NCBI GenBank assembly: GCA_964353405.1
Contig: CAYGWJ010000392.1
Coordinates: 1-28,463 of the forward strand
Reading direction: 5' to 3'
Length of the DNA: 28,463 nt
From: JBGLNJ01 sp964353405
GTDB taxonomy: Bacteria; Chloroflexota; Anaerolineae; Fen-1058
Below the pieces are notes generated by a model. It saw only the letters and a list, made by a program, of their open reading frames with translations. It did not search any database and was not told the origin of the DNA. The first letter of the stretch is position 1. The number at the start of each line of letters is the position of its first letter. A program made the position numbers and the translations under genes. This document shows positions 28,038-28,463 of the stretch, piece by piece.

Positions 28038-28463
28038 TCAGCCGCGCAAGAGTTCGCGCGCAATGATGTTGCGCTGAATCTGACTGGTGCCCTCGTAAAT
28101 CTGGAACACCTTGCAGTCGCGCATCAGCTTTTCTACCGGGTATTCCTTCATGTAGCCATAGCCGCCAAAGATTTGCACGGCGTCGGTGGCAATTTTCATC
28201 GCGGAATCGGCGGCAAAGGCTTTGGCGAACGCGGCGAACTTTGTATTCGCTTGTCCCTGGTCCACCAGCCAGGCCGCGCGCCACGTCAACAGCCGCGCCG
28301 CTTCGATGTTCATCGCCATGTCGAGAGCGTTTCGCGTTGGGGACGAGCCACGCCCGTAAATACAAGCGATTCGGATGCGAGGGTCTGCAAAACGCGCCCT
28401 TATGACATGATCGAGCGGATATAAAGTTCGCAGGCTTTTGGGGTAGAATTGCCGTTGACCAAG
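28038..28463 (-). pseudogene. C-terminal end of an acyl-CoA dehydrogenase, upstream part unrecognisable
   Basis: From the stop at 28038-28040 upward, 92 codons give the last helical bundle of an acyl-CoA dehydrogenase: DMAMNIEAARLLTWRAAWLV, DAVQIFGGYGYMKEYPVEKL, MRDCKVFQIYEGTSQIQRNI and IARELLRG. FGGYGY and QIYEGTSQIQR are the FAD-binding and substrate-end signatures. Upstream of about 28325 the same frame stays open to the window edge but no longer looks like this family (YPLDHVIRARFADPRIRIAC). The gene therefore appears cut and joined to foreign DNA. A full enzyme has about 380 residues and oxidises acyl-CoA to enoyl-CoA. The isolated tail, even if started at ATG 28319, would be inactive. 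Confidence 0.65.

Noticed and set aside
27766..28365. 199-codon minus ORF across the tandem repeats
   Set aside because: Its end is a translation of the 90-bp repeats and it overlaps the acyl-CoA dehydrogenase tail in another frame.
1..28463. tRNA or rRNA genes and transposase genes
   Set aside because: No cloverleaf with conserved T-arm, no rRNA-like stretch and no DDE or serine transposase motif were seen by eye in the intergenic regions.

Overview
The window looks like chromosomal DNA from a Chloroflexota bacterium (Anaerolineae/Caldilineae-like). This is an inference, not a database result. It rests on the moderately high GC, the carbohydrate ABC cassette with a LacI regulator, a very long LacI-sensor/histidine-kinase/AraC hybrid, a secreted RCC1 protein with a '...VFLPVVLR' tail of the kind I associate with Chloroflexota surface proteins, and many short palindromic and heptameric repeats between (and once inside) genes.

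Layout. 1-476 (minus): N-terminus of a GH94 cellobiose-phosphorylase-like enzyme that reads in frame through three hairpin repeats and a 12-bp satellite, then leaves the window. 493-864 (minus): a small zinc-ribbon ORF with an in-frame amber codon. 959-1653 (plus): a DUF433/DUF5615 toxin-antitoxin pair. 1702-2821 (minus): an APH-fold kinase behind a frameshifted membrane-protein remnant. 3136-9217 (minus): a sugar importer, with two permeases, a lipoprotein binding protein, a LacI regulator and a MalK/UgpC-type ATPase. The ATPase and lacI genes share a duplicated 86-bp promoter. 9552-13142 (minus): the hybrid sensor. 13327-15837 (minus): a GH2 beta-mannosidase. With the GH94 enzyme these suggest uptake and breakdown of beta-mannoside or beta-glucoside oligosaccharides under two layers of sugar sensing.

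16045-21091 (minus): an export operon of one MFS transporter and two ABC half-transporters. Their sequence suggests a heterodimer with one degenerate ATP site. 21329-23731 (minus): the secreted RCC1-repeat protein, encoded by a recently homogenised repeat of about 150 bp.

23843-26363 (plus): an island holding a tyrosine recombinase broken by one TGA codon and two genes with unrelated N-terminal domains joined to nearly the same C-terminal domain. That domain resembles the Death-like effector-associated domains of bacterial conflict systems. Each of the two genes sits behind a leader with the same plan: a -10 box, 5 nt, a hairpin, a long-range helix whose sequence differs but still pairs, and a crossing helix that covers the Shine-Dalgarno sequence. 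This is the best candidate for something undescribed. 26668-27785 (plus): a P-loop kinase-like gene and a VOC-family gene. 27791-28019: tandem structured repeats. 28038-28463 (minus): the C-terminal end of an acyl-CoA dehydrogenase whose upstream part is not recognisable.

Several genes are visibly eroding through nonsense codons, a frameshift and truncations, and structured repeats are abundant, so parts of the window are plastic.
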